The notes: generated by a model from the letters alone, not told the origin. Shown: positions 23,741-37,923, counted from the first letter of the stretch. The stretch: 64,000 bases of DNA from Temnothorax longispinosus (GCF_030848805.1 NC_092367.1:6603019-6667018); one strand, 5' to 3'. Translations and numbers: made by a program.

Positions 23741-25189
23741 GCCCGATCGATCGCGACGTTCATTAAATTCCGCCGAAACGCGATACACCACGACACGTAT
23801 GGCGCCCTACGGCCTAAATAATTATAGGATATTAACCGACATGCCTTAATAACGTTAGGGTAATGCATCGATTCAAACGTTTTCCATTCGGATTCCAGTC
23901 GCACATGAAAATCTTTGATTAAAAAATATATTATATAAAATTATTGTTTAGACAAAGAAGATTTTTCGCGTTGCGCGATAATGCCATTTCCGAAAAAAAA
24001 ATGTACAAAATTTCATTATTTTTTTAAAATGTTCAATAAATAAAGAATTGATCATGCTGATTCATGCAGTATAAAAAGAAATAAAACATTTTGACGAATG
24101 TACATAGATAACTTACGTTTCATAAGAATTAACATCAGAGCTCATCAAGATTGCATTACGTCAGTGTGATCTCTTCGCATCATTAGATTAGTCATCTATG
24201 TTATGACCGAGTTATGAATGTGTTGTTATATCTGTTCGCGTATCCTCGAACTGTTTATCAACGATCTATTTGCGTCGGTGTGTCTTACGCCTCGAAAACC
24301 GATCTCTATCCGCGGGCGAAGCAGCGAACGATATTATCGAAAAGAATGTACGCGGGCCTTCGGTACATAGCTGGGGGAGTGAATAATTTTCAACCACGAA
24401 AAGTGAAACGTTAACGGCGTCCGATCACGAATCGCTCGTTTCCTCCGGGTGTTTTGCACTTTTCTGCATGCGAGTGAACCGGACGAGGCAGAACCCGTGA
24501 GAGACGGAGAGGGAGGGGGAGCAGCGGAGGACGAGGAGGGTCGAAAGTCGAGGTCGAGGAGGAGAGAAGGAGGGAAGTGTTTCACGAGATCGAGCGCAGA
24601 TTGCAGTCATTTGCCGACATAAATTGTACGATCGAGATAATCGTTCCGCGCGCGCAGAAACGAAAGCGGTCGCGGGCGCGTCGGAATCGCCGCGAATCAG
24701 CCGAAATTCCGTGGCGTTCCGGAGCGAGCGAACGAACGAGCGAACCCTTCCGAGCGGCGCGAATTATTGCTTTCACTGAGTTGTAACACACGAACGAGCA
24801 CTTTCCGCTACGGGGAGTGCGTGTACCTCCAACGGCGTTCGCGGCCTGGTCGACGCAAGATGATTGTCCGAAACCGCTATTTGTTCAAACGAATGACCAC
24901 GCGTTCTATCGCCTTTCGCGGTAACGAGTTTGTCTTGTGTATATGTACGTGGCTGCGTACTCGTATGCCGTAGACGCCCAGTCTACAACTTGTAATATTT
25001 TATTTAAACAATGAACACACATGTGTGAGGGGTCGGTCACTTACGGTACTTAGCTACTCACGGAAGAATATTATATCAGGTAATCGATAAAGGCAACTTC
25101 CTCAGTTGGGTGAACGTAATCGATATTCAACGGTGATCGATCGACAAATTCTAAGTGGAAAAAGTAGTTTGTGTCTTTCTCTACCCAGT

Positions 25190-25213
25190 AATAACGTCTG
25201 TGCGGACGTTATT
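25190..25213. repeat. Short perfect hairpin, 9-bp stem and 6-nt loop
   Basis: AATAACGTC pairs with GACGTTATT around the loop TGTGCG. Too short to name. Confidence 0.6.
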
Positions 25214-27620
25214 GTGCAGAAATCGTGTACGTGCTGAGATATCAGTTGCGTGTAACGACTGGAAAAAAAAACCGTACGGTTCTCTTGATAGTACGCTCGG
25301 CATAATAGCATTTGCGAAGTTTAGTCGGTGTATACGTGGTAATAGCTAAGCACATGGTAACATACACACCAGCAGATAAGGTTATCGCGACAACGCGGCA
25401 AATTTCGACGACAAAACGACTTTTACGGCCATTATCGCGGACGTACCGCACACTAAATAAATTCGCGTAGTCATACGCGTTCGTTAGTACAGCCACTGAA
25501 CCTATAGAAAATTATCACGATATTTATCTTTCACGTTACAAAACGCAACAGACGATTTACGGAAAGCCTTCGGAGCAACTGGAGCACGAGTGAAATTTTG
25601 AGTCAAAGTTCCGGAAATGTATCTTCTTTTTTTACTTGTCTGATTTATCCAATACGTTATTTCGGTCTAACGTTATTTCACAAATAAAATAAGTTCGTTT
25701 ATGAGTAACCTGAATAAATATTTAAAGTTTATTCCGTTTATCGCTCCTTAAATAAATCCATTCAATTAACCGAGAACGTCCGATCGCGCATCGAAAATGT
25801 AATTTTATAAGTGGTCAACGCGGCGCCGTTGGAGCGCGAACGAGGACATAGACATACGAACAATCGATCGCGCAACCCAATCGAGTATATCCGCAAATTG
25901 CAACTCGTCGACATTTCAACTCCGACTCCAACTGACCGCGCTTGCGACGCTATATACGTGTGACATTTCGCGACGGTTTATAGATTCTTCCAGCTTTGTG
26001 TTTGTCTTTCCATACTAGGTGTCACCGCCGATTCCACGATTCCAATAAGTTAGAATGCACGTCAGTAATTTTAGCGCGTCCACGGCGAAATGTCTTTTTA
26101 GCTATAGTCACACGTCGTCGGACGGTCCCCGTCGCGGAACTACGAGGTTCCACCTCTCGCGGCTCATTTCCGTCCCGGTGTCTGACCTTCATTCCGCAGA
26201 CATACGGGCTAAGTTATCGCGGCGGAGGTGCGCGCCGTAAAATTGTCCTCTCATTGCGGCCAACTTATTTATCGCGTACGCCGGGAGAGGCGCGTTTTGT
26301 CCCACGGAAGTTATTTAAGACACCCGGCCGGGAACGCCGATAGGGATTCGCCGCGCCGCACGCGCGCTCCGTTATTTATTCACGACTAAATGGAATTTCC
26401 CTACTTTCTCAAAGCTCATTCCTCAAATAAAAAGAGATCTCTCCGCCCGCGCCCGCGACCAATAAACAAGGCTTACCGCCAACTTTACGAGCGTGGTCCC
26501 AGGTGGTCCCCCGGCGCACCGGTCTCTAAGATCCGAGGGGTTCCGTTGTTCCAAAGGAGCTTATCAATCGCCTGAAACGCAAACCACCGTGGCTCGCCGA
26601 CAAACGAACGACCGCACAACTATAGCCGGAATCGCCTCTAACTGACACGCGCGGAGGAGAGCGCGAATATCCCGAGCGAAATATCGCGTTCGGTTCGCGA
26701 AATTATATCACGCTGTTCTGCGTTAGGGAGTAACGACCGAAATTATATCACCACTACTGTCTCGTTGTTCGTGCTCCTGCCTTTATGTGTACCCACGGGC
26801 AAATTAACTGTTGACAAATCGACTCGTTGTATACGTCGAGTGTACGCCGCAGCGCGTCAAAATATGCTCATACGCATCAGAGTGCGCCGCAACAAGATAC
26901 GGGGCATCCAAATACAAACGCTGTATTGCGACGTAATTTGGCTCATTCCGCTCTTTGTGTTGCGCAAATAACGCATTATTCACCGTAAGATACACACGGA
27001 TTGCCTTTGTGTATCATTTGTTTCCAAGATAAATTGTTTCCCGGAATAATTTGTTTCTCTTAAACCTGCTCTTCGTATACTTCGCCGTTACTTTGTAGAA
27101 CCTGTCAATTGTTCTCATGCCGAAAGACGGGGGGCACAAAGGGAGAGAGAATAATTACAAAGACCTGAACGTAGCATTACATCGGTTAATTAGCCAGCGA
27201 CCGCTGATTTCTCGAAAGTGTGCAAATTAGGCCCTTCTCGTGTATGTTACATGACGGATAAGGATCTGTAATTAAAACGTGCGTGTAAAGGGATTGTGAA
27301 GACTGAAGAAACGCAAAGAAATATCTAATTATTTTTGGCTGTTGGCCGTAAGGAACATAAGGGAAGCCATAACGACAACAGCATTCGCAATTAAATTTAA
27401 TTGCGAAATATCTCTCACATGTAAAAATATAGCTGCGATGTAAAAATCAATCCTGAAAATGACCAAATTATGCGAATATGTTACTTTTATGAAGAGAAAA
27501 ATATTGCTGCGTTACTTACAATTGTATATTACTATACTTAGTCCTGCACCTACGATAATCGACACATCAATCGTCAACGAACCTGAACGGAACAACGAGA
27601 GCAAAGTAGATAATCGCGAG

Positions 27621-27661
27621 GCATCACACTTCACTAATTTCACATAACGACCGACGAGCTT
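27621..27661 (+). repeat. Local duplicate element B, copy 1
   Basis: These 41 nt align with 28188-28228 at 33 positions, no gaps. Seven of the eight differences are transitions, five of them CpG versus TpG/CpA. Both copies lie in open frames on the minus strand (YVKLVKCD versus YVKLAKCD), but changes are not biased to silent sites. Confidence 0.65.
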
Positions 27662-28187
27662 TTGTCTGTAAAACGCCGCTCTCCGGGGATGCTTTAGCGG
27701 TGCAGCATCATTAAACACGTGAGAAAATGAGCGTGCTGACGAACGCGAACGAGCGAATATAATTATAACCGAGATAAAGGAGTGCGTTCTCTCCGCTTCG
27801 TAATCATACTCATAAAAATAATTCCGTGCATCAAATCGTTATTTCCTACTATAGATTTATACGCATTTAGATTAAAAACAAACAGACCGCTATCTGAAAA
27901 AAACTTTACCGCGTTTAAATTTTTAATAATGAGAATACGTATTGTATAAATGCAGCATTAAAATAAATATTATAAAATTAAAGTAAACCAAAAAAATATA
28001 ATTACAAAAATCTTCCTTCTTCGTTATCAATTTTACATGCTGCAAGTTGAATAATCTACCTCTCAAAGTTATAATTCAGCAAATAAACGAAAATCATCGC
28101 GCCGGCTCCGGCAAGGACGCACCGAAATCATCTCGCAAATTACTTCCCAAAGCTGGCAACGGAGCTGAAGTGGCACGAAATCGTGTA

Positions 28188-28228
28188 CCATCGCACTTCG
28201 CTAATTTCACGTAATGATCAGCGAGCTT
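28188..28228 (+). repeat. Local duplicate element B, copy 2
   Basis: Partner of 27621-27661, 567 bp away in the same orientation. The weaker similarity appears to continue for about 35 nt to the right. It retains more CpG than copy 1. Confidence 0.65.
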
Positions 28229-28353
28229 ATTCGCGAAGCGGTTGCCCTCTCGAGACGCTTCGCCAGCGCAACGTGATTTACGTCTGTAGTCGAGAGGGAT
28301 GGATGGCGGCTTATAGGGGTTACGAGAAGCGGGGGTATAATTATTATCGAAGG

Positions 28354-28427
28354 TAGCAGGTAGTAGCAGCAATAGCAACGACTGTGCCAGCAGCAGCAGC
28401 AATAGCAAGCAGCAGCAGCAGCAGCAT
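28354..28427 (+). repeat. Imperfect (CAG)n trinucleotide repeat
   Basis: AGC/AGT units with AAT interruptions. On the minus strand it yields poly-Cys and poly-Leu frames, which are not gene evidence. Confidence 0.9.
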
Positions 28428-28529
28428 ATGGCGAATGCGAGGAATCGACGTACGGCCTTCTCCAATTTCCCCTCCCTCTTCCCCAGTTCCGAGCCGGAGG
28501 ATCACCATCTGTACGTCCCGGCAAATCCC

Positions 28530-31500
28530 ATGACTCCGCGTATTATTAGCTTACATTATTGATTTATTATTTAGCGCTAGGCAGCCGCGCAAGCGCCCGC
28601 TAAATCGGGGTTAACCGCTCATTTGCCGACGGTGCATTATGGTTTCTGGCGTTATGACGCCGTAATGAAGCAATACGGAGGAAAGAGATGAAGACCCTCC
28701 GGACTTTTTATCGACGTCCTACTTTCCTCGGACCTTGCCTCCATTGTCCTCGATTGTGACGCCGACGCTCGACGTCTATAAAACTCGAAATTAGGTATCG
28801 CAAAACACGTGGGTGGGATATCTAATAACCTGTAAACCATGCTAAATGTCATAAGATTAAAATTGATATTCAGTCTTCATAAATAAAGCGGAGAACATAA
28901 TCAATTTATCTCATTTTAAAATGTATCCATGCATATACGATTCAATTTTGCATTTGAGTTCAACTATTGAATAAAAACAGTTCTCCATTGTAAATTTGAT
29001 CTTTTCAATGCGAGATGCATATGCGATAGAGTCATGAATAGTATTAATCATTGATAATTCAGCTTTTTAGTAATGGAACAGTAACAGAATGTTATTGCAG
29101 CTGCTGTAATTACTCGCGCGGTGTCACATATATATTCGTTTCAGTGCGAGCTCGAAAATTTCGTCGAGCGACGCGTTTCAACGATACATCGCGATCCTAC
29201 GAAGACCACACGCGACACGCGCGTGCGAACAAAAATAATTCTAATTACTACGTGGGCGAGATACGTTAATGAAACGTTCCGGTAATTTCAGCGCGGGGCG
29301 ACGCCGTCTATTCCTCGCGAAGCTACGCATCTCGATTGTCGTTGTCCGCGACCACATTTCGATTAACGGCAAAATGACGCACCGGCAAATTGTTGCTCGC
29401 GGTGCCCGATAACGTACTCGCCGGTAAATTAAACACCGTGATAAACCGCGGGTAGCGCCTTTATGCATACATACACATGTACACTCGTGCGCCACGTGCA
29501 CGTGTACAGATACGCGTTTGCACAGATACGCGCAATCGCGAGCACGCAAACATCAAATGGAAACCCGTTCCGGAGTGAGCCGCTTATCGGAATCGGCCGT
29601 ATCATAACTAGCACCGGCGTAACATAAAATGAATTTTCCATTAAATGCCGACTGTGATTCACGATCTACATGCGTCACGCAGTCGGCTTGACCCATATAA
29701 TAAAATCCAGATAATATCCAGGACCGAGTATCTTATGCGAAACATCGCAGGTATTATATCCAAAGTCCACGAAATATCGCTAATAAAAAGGAATAAATAT
29801 TGAAGGATAAAAATACGTACTGTCAGACAGAGGAAATTAAATAGAGATAGCAAATATTAACGTTTCCACGTAGCGTAACGTCGCGACTATCTATATTTTT
29901 TTCCAAACTACTCCTTATCGCACTTCTGAAGGATTTCACGATATATTGCGACGTGAGACATCCATTATATGAGATGTATAACTACGAGTCACACTAAACT
30001 GTGTGTCTAAGACTAATCGAGATTATGAATCGACAGCGAGACGCGAGTCGGCGCGAATGTGCGACCGAGATGATCAGTAAGAAAGGGATAAATTGCACGG
30101 TAGCTGTTGTCGATATATCTTCCATACCGCACCACTCTAATTAATTCACGAGCGCGCGATTAGCAGACGCAACATTTCTCGAATACGATGCGCCGACTAT
30201 CTGTTATACTCCGTTTACGCTGCCGGCATAAAGCGCGGCATTTTGTATATTTTAGCGAGCGTTACTACTATACTGGCCCGCTCTCGTGATTATAACGCCC
30301 GTATTACACCTCGACCGTACATTCCTCGAGACCAATTATCAGTGCGATGTTTGGCCTCACTGCGCTTTCGCCAAGTTTTTTTTATCAGTCAGACGCGTAT
30401 CTCTGCCTCTCAAATGCAGTAGATTTATGTTTACGCTTCGCGATGCATAACAATACACCGTGACGCCAAGTTTTTCCCCGCCTTTTCCTTAGTTATTAAT
30501 TTCCGCGACGCGTGACCGTATATTGCTTCAATTATAAATTCGTTCCGGAGGTAGGAAACGCGTCACAAGTCACCGACGCAATTTTCCCCAAATAAATATG
30601 CGACGAGGAACAATGACGCTCGCACGAACGGCGCATAATGACAATTTGTCAAGCGTGAGTCTCTTAAAAATCGCACAAAGTGGCAGTCGGGCCGGCCTTG
30701 AATACCCGACAATTACATGTCTACTCCGCAAATAAGCGGAGACGATGCGTGACATCACGCTGCATGTGTTACCACGTTTACACACGAGACTGCCGTCGCA
30801 GATTTATGTGCTCCGGATTACAGGCATCGATCCGATGCACCTGCGCGATTGGAGCACCCGTCCACGTAATGAAAAACTATGTGAACTGATTTGCATAATC
30901 AAAAAATTATCGAAATTTAACGTGTCGCATAGCGATAAAGCGTTTTTTTTTTTTTTTTAATTACATTCCTGCATGTTTTCACACTTCATGTATGGTATAA
31001 TAATATAATTATGTAAAATGTGTAAAATGTTTTTTCTCACTACAGATTGTATTATCTCGTCTAATTATAAATTTCATGTAAATTAAAAAGAACTATTAAT
31101 ACCGCACACGAGATTACGAGGGAAAAAGCGATTCTTGATATTTCTACGAGCACCGAAGATACAGACCTTAGACAACTCGTGAGTGATTACTCGAGTCGTC
31201 GGTATTACGTAACGGAAAGATACACGGCGAGAGGTGGAATGATGGCAAACTATAATCGTTTTGTTTCTCTACGCGGCGGAGGACGCGTAGGTCCAATCTG
31301 CGATTGCGTAAGAATATTGAAATTAAGTATTTAAAGGTAATGATCGAGAAATTACGAGGATATCATGGCAAGACTTACGATCACGGCGGGCGGGACTAAT
31401 TGTTAGCGAGTTAACGATGATCGATGATAACGGGTCGTGCTCCCTTATCGAGCAGCCGTGTTGCACGTAACAGGCGCTTGCATGCAACGCCAAGCCGCTT

Positions 31501-34500
31501 CTGCATCGTTACACGTTTGCAAATTTCGAGAAGGCTCGCATGTGCGAACTATTATGCGTGAGAGATTGCTTTTTCAGTCTCACGAGGCACAACGGGGCAA
31601 TCTTGAAGGTAATCGCGCGCCGGATAGGGGAATATTTTGTTTAACAAGCGCGATATTATCTGCGAGGAATAAAACTCACTTTAGACGATCTGTAGTCGCG
31701 AGCAGATCCCCCAGACGTTTCAATACCGCACGTAAACAAATGCATGTTCGTCCCCGGTGCGTATGCCTGTGCGTTTTTCAAAATAAAAGATTCACGAAGA
31801 GCAGTGGAGTTTAAAGATGCGAGCAGCGATTTGCAGAACCACCGCGTTTTAAAAATAAAGATGGATCAAAATAGCTCAGAACGTAATAATACGGTGAGGA
31901 ACACGCTTCATGGGTTGCCATAGATTCTCCTGTTATGTAGCGCACTGACGTGCGTAGAAGGATAATACCCCGAGCGAGCACTCGACAACGTTTGCTCCGC
32001 AAGCATCCGTAGCGATAAAGCGCTTTAACGAGTGCGTCGAGTGCCTCGTAAGTTCTTTTTTCCCGGCGCGGATCATTAATTAACTCCGGCGAATGAAAAA
32101 CAGCCTCTCTCGCCCATCCAGCTGTACCCGGCAATAATAAAGCGGGGCAATTAGCCACTTTTAATAACATCGTTTCACCGGACGACTTGTTTGTACTTTC
32201 CACCCTCCCTCCCTCCCACCCTCTTTCTCTTTTTTTGCACCGCTTTTTTGACATCCATGCATCGTAATGATTCCGCGCGCACGTGTTACGTACGGCGGTA
32301 GATCCACGGGTAAGCGCATTTTAATTGACCTAAATTTCGCGAGACTCGTGCGGTAGCGAAACAAATGGAAGCGAGAGAAAAAGAGAGGGAGAGGCTCTCC
32401 CGCGGGAATATCGTGGCGATTTTTATACCGGCGCGCTTAATTGCATATCCAAGTGCGATAACGAGAAATTTTATTTTCGAACTTTTAACGCGTCGCTACT
32501 CAGCTCTGTGATTCTTTGTATTAATGTAATTACCGAATACCTGCGTTGCTTTTCACATTGTTTGCATTACCCAAGCGTATATTTTCCAAGTTAACAATAA
32601 TAATACGCCAAGTTAACTCACAATGTGAATTAAAAAACCGCGAATTACATCTCATACGTATCCTAAATTTTGTAACTTCTTATAATTCCTTGCAACAGAT
32701 ACGCAATCAACATAAAGACAATCCTAATAAAAAGATATGAGAATAATTGCAGTAAAATCATTTTCGTTTTTTGTTCATTTCTTTAGAAAATTAGAGAATC
32801 GAATATTTTTGCTTTAAACATCTTGCGTCGTTAAACTCGTCTTAATTCTCCTGTCGTAATCTAGAACGCTACTTGTAATTACAAACAAGAATTATAAAAA
32901 AATTTTGCGTGACCGAGCGAGGAAGCACGAGGCAATCTAAAAGGCCGCAAGAAAGGGTAATCGAACGTGCCTCGTGTCTCAATCCGCCGGCCGGCAATTA
33001 CATCAGCGCGTTATCAGGAGGCCACGTCTTCGGCTTCCTTTTTCGCACGGTGCGATAGCCGTGCGCCGAAAGCGTTGTAAAGTTGTGCCGTGAATCCCGC
33101 AGAACAGCCACTCGTAAATATGCACGTCGCTTCATGAATATGCATCGTTCGCGGTGCATATACGCGGGCTGTGCAACGTGCTATGCAGCACGCCTCCGCG
33201 ATGCCCCCTTAAGACTTCGGTTAAACGCCGGTGAGCGAGTTTCCAGCCGAACGCCAGTTGCACGAAATATGACAACTACCGTTATCGCCATAGCGACGGA
33301 AGGGCAAAAACAAAAATCCGGCGAGCTTTCGCTCCTCCACACGGCGAACTTCAGCCCCGGAAATTAATTCGGAAATTCATTCATTATGGTCGCTACCGTA
33401 TTTGCACATTGTGTACGTCTGTTTTCGTTTTATAAATAAATCTAGGAGAGATTCCGAAATATTAAATCCTGATACGGCACAGTCCGATATTTGTTTCGTC
33501 GTTGGGCGAAACTCCAAACCGCCTTTAGTCAAATCCATTGTGTAATACAACGACGATTGATTGATATGTTAATAGCAGCACGTTTCGTAGAAGTTAATTG
33601 AAATTATGTATGTCGAGATACGCGATGCATTAATTATCTACGGCGTATCTGCAAACAGTATGAATTAATCCCTTCCTGTCGACCCATTAACATTCTATAG
33701 CGTATTAAGCGTATTAATGCTGGTAATACGATACCGCGGCCACTCGCCCAATAATGAGCACCGTTACACGAAGCATGGATTACCGATGCAACGGCGGTAA
33801 ATGAATTTTGCAAGAGCTCGGCCGCCCGTCGGCATGTCGTCGCTCCCCGAGCGGACGACACACGCCCGATGGTTTTCTCCCTTTTTTTCACCCGCCGCGC
33901 CGCGCAAGGGAAACTTTTTCTTTCCTTTTTATCCTACGCGGCGCAATTTTAAGTGGCACGATTGCATATTTATGCGCCAGCGCGCAGGCGTGAGGAACGA
34001 AAGACAAACGGAACAGATTGGTTTCCGCCTTCCGGCAGTGGCACGGGCAATGTCGACGAGGTGGCAGCTGCGAAAGAGGGCCCCCGCGTTTGCCAGAGGA
34101 GGCAGGAAACACTCGCACATTCGTTAATAACCCAATTAAAATGGACAGGAAACATACCCCCGGTACCCTGTCGGCTACCGCCGCCACTATCGTCGTTATT
34201 ATTGCACTGTCACTACGATTATTACATTGCCGTCGCAATTGTGCAACTGTATCAGAGTGATGTAACTCGCGGTCGATCCAGCGTGTTCAAACCGCGGCCC
34301 TTTATCGATATCTCGTGCACGCAGCATCGCCCGATGCTTAGCTACTGGGAATTGGTATTAATAGAACGGGCTTTACTGAGTGCCACGTCCAATAAAGTGA
34401 AATTTTGATAACGACATAATTTTGATAACCCGGTTCGAAATTTTTTCTCAATCTTACTGACCGATACGGAATTTTAACCCGGCACGAATATCGCAAATTA

Positions 34501-34759
34501 ACAATTCAAAATCAAATCAACAAAAAAAGTTTACGACGTAAACGCAGAGCAAATGATTTATTTCAGAAGGGAGAAAGCGTTCAAGTTTCCGTTCTTGCTA
34601 TTGAAATCCGCGGATCCATCAAGGTTGAACAGCGTTTATAATATACGAAGCAGCTGGAACCGACCGATCAATTTCCTCTTTAGCGACCACCGCGCAATTA
34701 CACACGATTACCTTTTTCCCGTGGTATAAACAACAATCGGATCGCGGGTTGCCGTACAC
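28530..34759. other. Non-coding stretch
   Basis: No gene is seen. It alternates between AT-rich segments (28850-29100, 32700-32900) and CpG-rich ones (33000-33360, 33720-34100). Confidence 0.5.
30943..30958 (+). repeat. T16 homopolymer
   Basis: Sixteen consecutive T. Confidence 0.95.
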
Positions 34760-34815
34760 ACACCGGCGTTCGCTGCTTCTTACCTGGAACAGAGAAGAAC
34801 GAGGAAACAATTTAA
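34760..34815 (-). promoter_or_regulatory. Candidate recursive splice site (ratchet point)
   Basis: On the minus strand a long pyrimidine-rich run ending TTCTTCTCTGTTCCAG is followed at once by GTAAGAAG (junction between 34784 and 34783). This is a strong acceptor fused to a strong donor with no exon between. Such zero-length exons are known in long Drosophila introns, where they let the intron be removed stepwise. Strand and position fit the presumed upstream intron of the MBD5/6-like gene. No minus-strand exon is evident around it. Confidence 0.45.
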
Positions 34816-35433
34816 TATGGCAATCAATCGTCCGAAACGGGGAGAAAATGGAAGAGGGGGCACGCGGATACAATATTGCATACGTGCTGTGAAACACAAA
34901 CTTGCACGATCGATCGACTAACATCCGACTAACTCAAGGGAGCGTTTATATTACGAAAATGTTGGAATAATTAATTTCTCGTAGATCTTCTTAATTTATC
35001 TATCCGATTACATAATTATAGTATAATGTAACCCTGTAATTCTTCTCTTTTACACATGCACAAATGTTTTACATGTGAAATTTTATAAAAATATTTTGTA
35101 AATAAACTTGTGTAATAACATTAAAAAAATCGCGCTTGAGATTCGACTTCTCTTTTACGCCACTACGAGTGTTCTCGGTGAAGGCAATAACTTCCGTTAT
35201 CGACCGATCTACGACCGTGAAATCGGCGCGATCCGAGAAACAAGTCGACGTGGAGAGCAGTTACGGATATCGACGATTCACCTGGATCGCCGGCTGCCGG
35301 CGCGAGGGTGGTCGATCAGGTATATTTTCGAAAAAACAAGGCATAAAACATTAATTACGTAACTTCCGTTCGGCACACTTCGTACCGGGGGATCGGTATC
35401 TCTGGCAAGCGCGAGCAAACGCGAACACATGCA

Positions 35434-35456
35434 CCGGCCGCCGCCGCCGCCGCCGG
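35434..35456 (+). repeat. (CCG)n microsatellite
   Basis: Seven CCG-type units flanked by CCGG. Confidence 0.9.
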
Positions 35457-36405
35457 TGCGTAAAGAGCCTGGAGTGAAATAGAGTTCTCTCGCAGTAAAC
35501 AAAGTTACAAACGGGATCGGAAACTCCTACGCAATTTATGCAACGCCTGGAATGCATTTAATAGAGTATGATTCACTTCATTCGCGGAATTTGTAATCTA
35601 TCGGATGTTATATACTATATACATATCGAAATAGAGCATTTCTTGACGTTTAAATGAACGGCGGTTCGAGGAAACAAATTGGGAATAGCAAAATTTCGAT
35701 TTTCAACCTCTCGCGAGTTCTAAAACTCCCAACGTCAAAAGCAGCGAATGATTCAAAGTAGCCTAAGTAAGGTGAAAGATAATAAGATTGTAGCAATTTA
35801 TTTTCACAAACGCAAACTGTCGGCGTTGCTAAAATTTGGCGAGTCAACTCGTCCTTCGCTTTAACGACCGAGGCGAAATGGTGGGCCCCTGTGCGTTCGA
35901 GAAAAGGGAATTTGATAACAGATACGATAACGGGAAAACGCCACAACGAAACAGAAATGCATTCCGCACCGCCGTTCCCCAAGTCAGTCCACACGCGAAA
36001 CACAGGGTGACACGTTCGGGAATAAATGAGCGCGCCTGTCGAGCCAGGAAGAAGAGATCGGCGGCGACGATAGCCGGCAAATAAAAACACAATATTGGGA
36101 AAGAAAAATGTAAAGCAGCGTCATTTAAATGCGTGTAACGAAAGGGACCGTCTGGTGGGAAGTCGTCGAGAGGGGGGAAACAATGAGGGGACCAAGGCGA
36201 CCGGGGGTCACCGGACACGACGCGATCGCGTGAGATTAGGCTCTTTCAAGTGTGACTCATGCCGGCAAGGGAAAGTAAATGAATGCAACTGCGCCGGTTA
36301 CTCCCTTTTCTGTCCTACCACTTCTTCGCCTTCTTTTTCTTCGTTCTCCTCTGCCTCGCGCGCGTTCCCGCCACTCTCTCTTTCTCTCTCTTCTTTCCTT
36401 TTCGC

Positions 36406-36426
36406 TACCGGTACCGGTACCGGTAA
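36406..36426 (+). repeat. Tandem ACCGGT hexamer, self-complementary
   Basis: TACCGG repeated three times; each unit is palindromic. Confidence 0.85.
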
Positions 36427-37596
36427 CCCCTCCTGCCATTCCCGCGTCCGGCAATCGCTGTTAACTTATCGGTACACGCACGGATACGACGCGTGGTCAG
36501 ATCGAATCAGTAAAGTTCGCGTCAGTCACGAGCACTTCTGGTTTAAAGGGATATAACTTGCTATCGAGAAATTAACGTCAATGTCTCGTTTTAGCAGAAT
36601 TATTACCGTATATTCATAAGTGTATTCGTAAATAGCAAGTAAACGCACGCCACATTTCCTTCATAATGCAAAAGTACACGAATGTTAGTGTAACGAATCC
36701 ATTTCGCCATTACTTAAAAAAAATAATCCGTCAAATAGGAGTGTAAATCGAGTTTTAAATTTATAACTCTGTATTATGTGCCACACTATTTTATTATTCG
36801 TGCGTAATTATTAAGTCTTTTTTATTTCGAGCAATACCATTCGTTCACGAAACATCAGTATAACCGACAATGTTCATTTCCTGATGATGTGCAATTTCAA
36901 AGAGCACGGATAATTTCTGGTCAGTCCACTCGTGCCGCATTAACTGCTTTATTGATGGGTATCGAGCCGTGATGCGCAGCGGAAGGAGAGCCCAGGAGAG
37001 CCCGAGTCGAGGAACGTACCGACGACTCATTAGAGAAGAACTCTCGGCAAGACAAAGCCGAATCGTCCCCCCTCCACCGTTCTCTCCTTCGATCCGGTCG
37101 ACTGTCGTACACGAATCAAGGGGTTTATAACTCCGCGGGTCTGCCCGACGTCGAGCGACGATCCGCGCCAGGTAAGACACACTGTCATCATCGTCCACTA
37201 CCGATGTTCTCTTTTCCTTCCATCCGTTCTGCGTTCTCTCAATGTCCTCTCCCTTTATCTTCGACTCAACGAGAGACGGCCTTCCACGACGTTCATACGA
37301 AAATAGCAACGCCTTTGTTCGACGACCGTCCGCTGTCCGTCCGATCTCTTCCTCCTCCGTCCTCCGCGTCACCGCGACGACGACGTCTTGTTCTCCTTGT
37401 TCTGGCCTCAACCTTCTCTCCTCTCATTCCCGATCCCCCCGCGGACGCCTAACCGCTGAGACGTGTATCACTGATTCCTCGAAATTGCTGCCACTGATCG
37501 TTCTCCTCGGAGACATAGTGGAATCCCGTGTTACCGTTTTTACGAGCGGCCGTCGCGGCGGATGCTACGAGTTATTTAAATCGTTTTATTACGCGA

Positions 37597-37600
<4 letters not shown>

Positions 37601-37638
<38 letters not shown>

Positions 37639-37673
37639 CATATATATATATATACATACATACATATATATTT
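37601..37673 (+). repeat. (TA)n microsatellite with CATA interruptions
   Basis: About 73 bp, first of a pair of TA tracts 200 bp apart. Confidence 0.95.
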
Positions 37674-37870
37674 GCGACGTCATTGATTCAGAAGAAAGTG
37701 CAACTCGAGGATTATTATTTTTTCAGCTTTGACGCGCGAAAAGAAAATTACAAACATATTTCGAGGGAAAATATGCCGACAAAGTAGAGAGAACTCGTTA
37801 ATGATTATTACTTTGGATTATACTTTGCAAAATTCCAATATTTTATTCGTTGCTTTCCGTTATATCCCGT

Positions 37871-37875
<5 letters not shown>

Positions 37876-37923
<48 letters not shown>
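37876..37923 (+). repeat. (TA)n microsatellite
   Basis: About 48 bp uninterrupted, second of the pair. Confidence 0.95.

Larger units (their letters stand above)
18362..27600. other. Non-coding stretch
   Basis: It is mostly featureless apart from the splice-like site at 19677, the tandem repeat at 23512 and a GC-rich patch at about 24480-24780. Open frames are short and unrecognised. Confidence 0.5.

Noticed and set aside
24861..24883. Resemblance to the start of miR-219 (TGATTGTCC)
   Set aside because: The match decays after the seed and no complementary arm forms a hairpin nearby.
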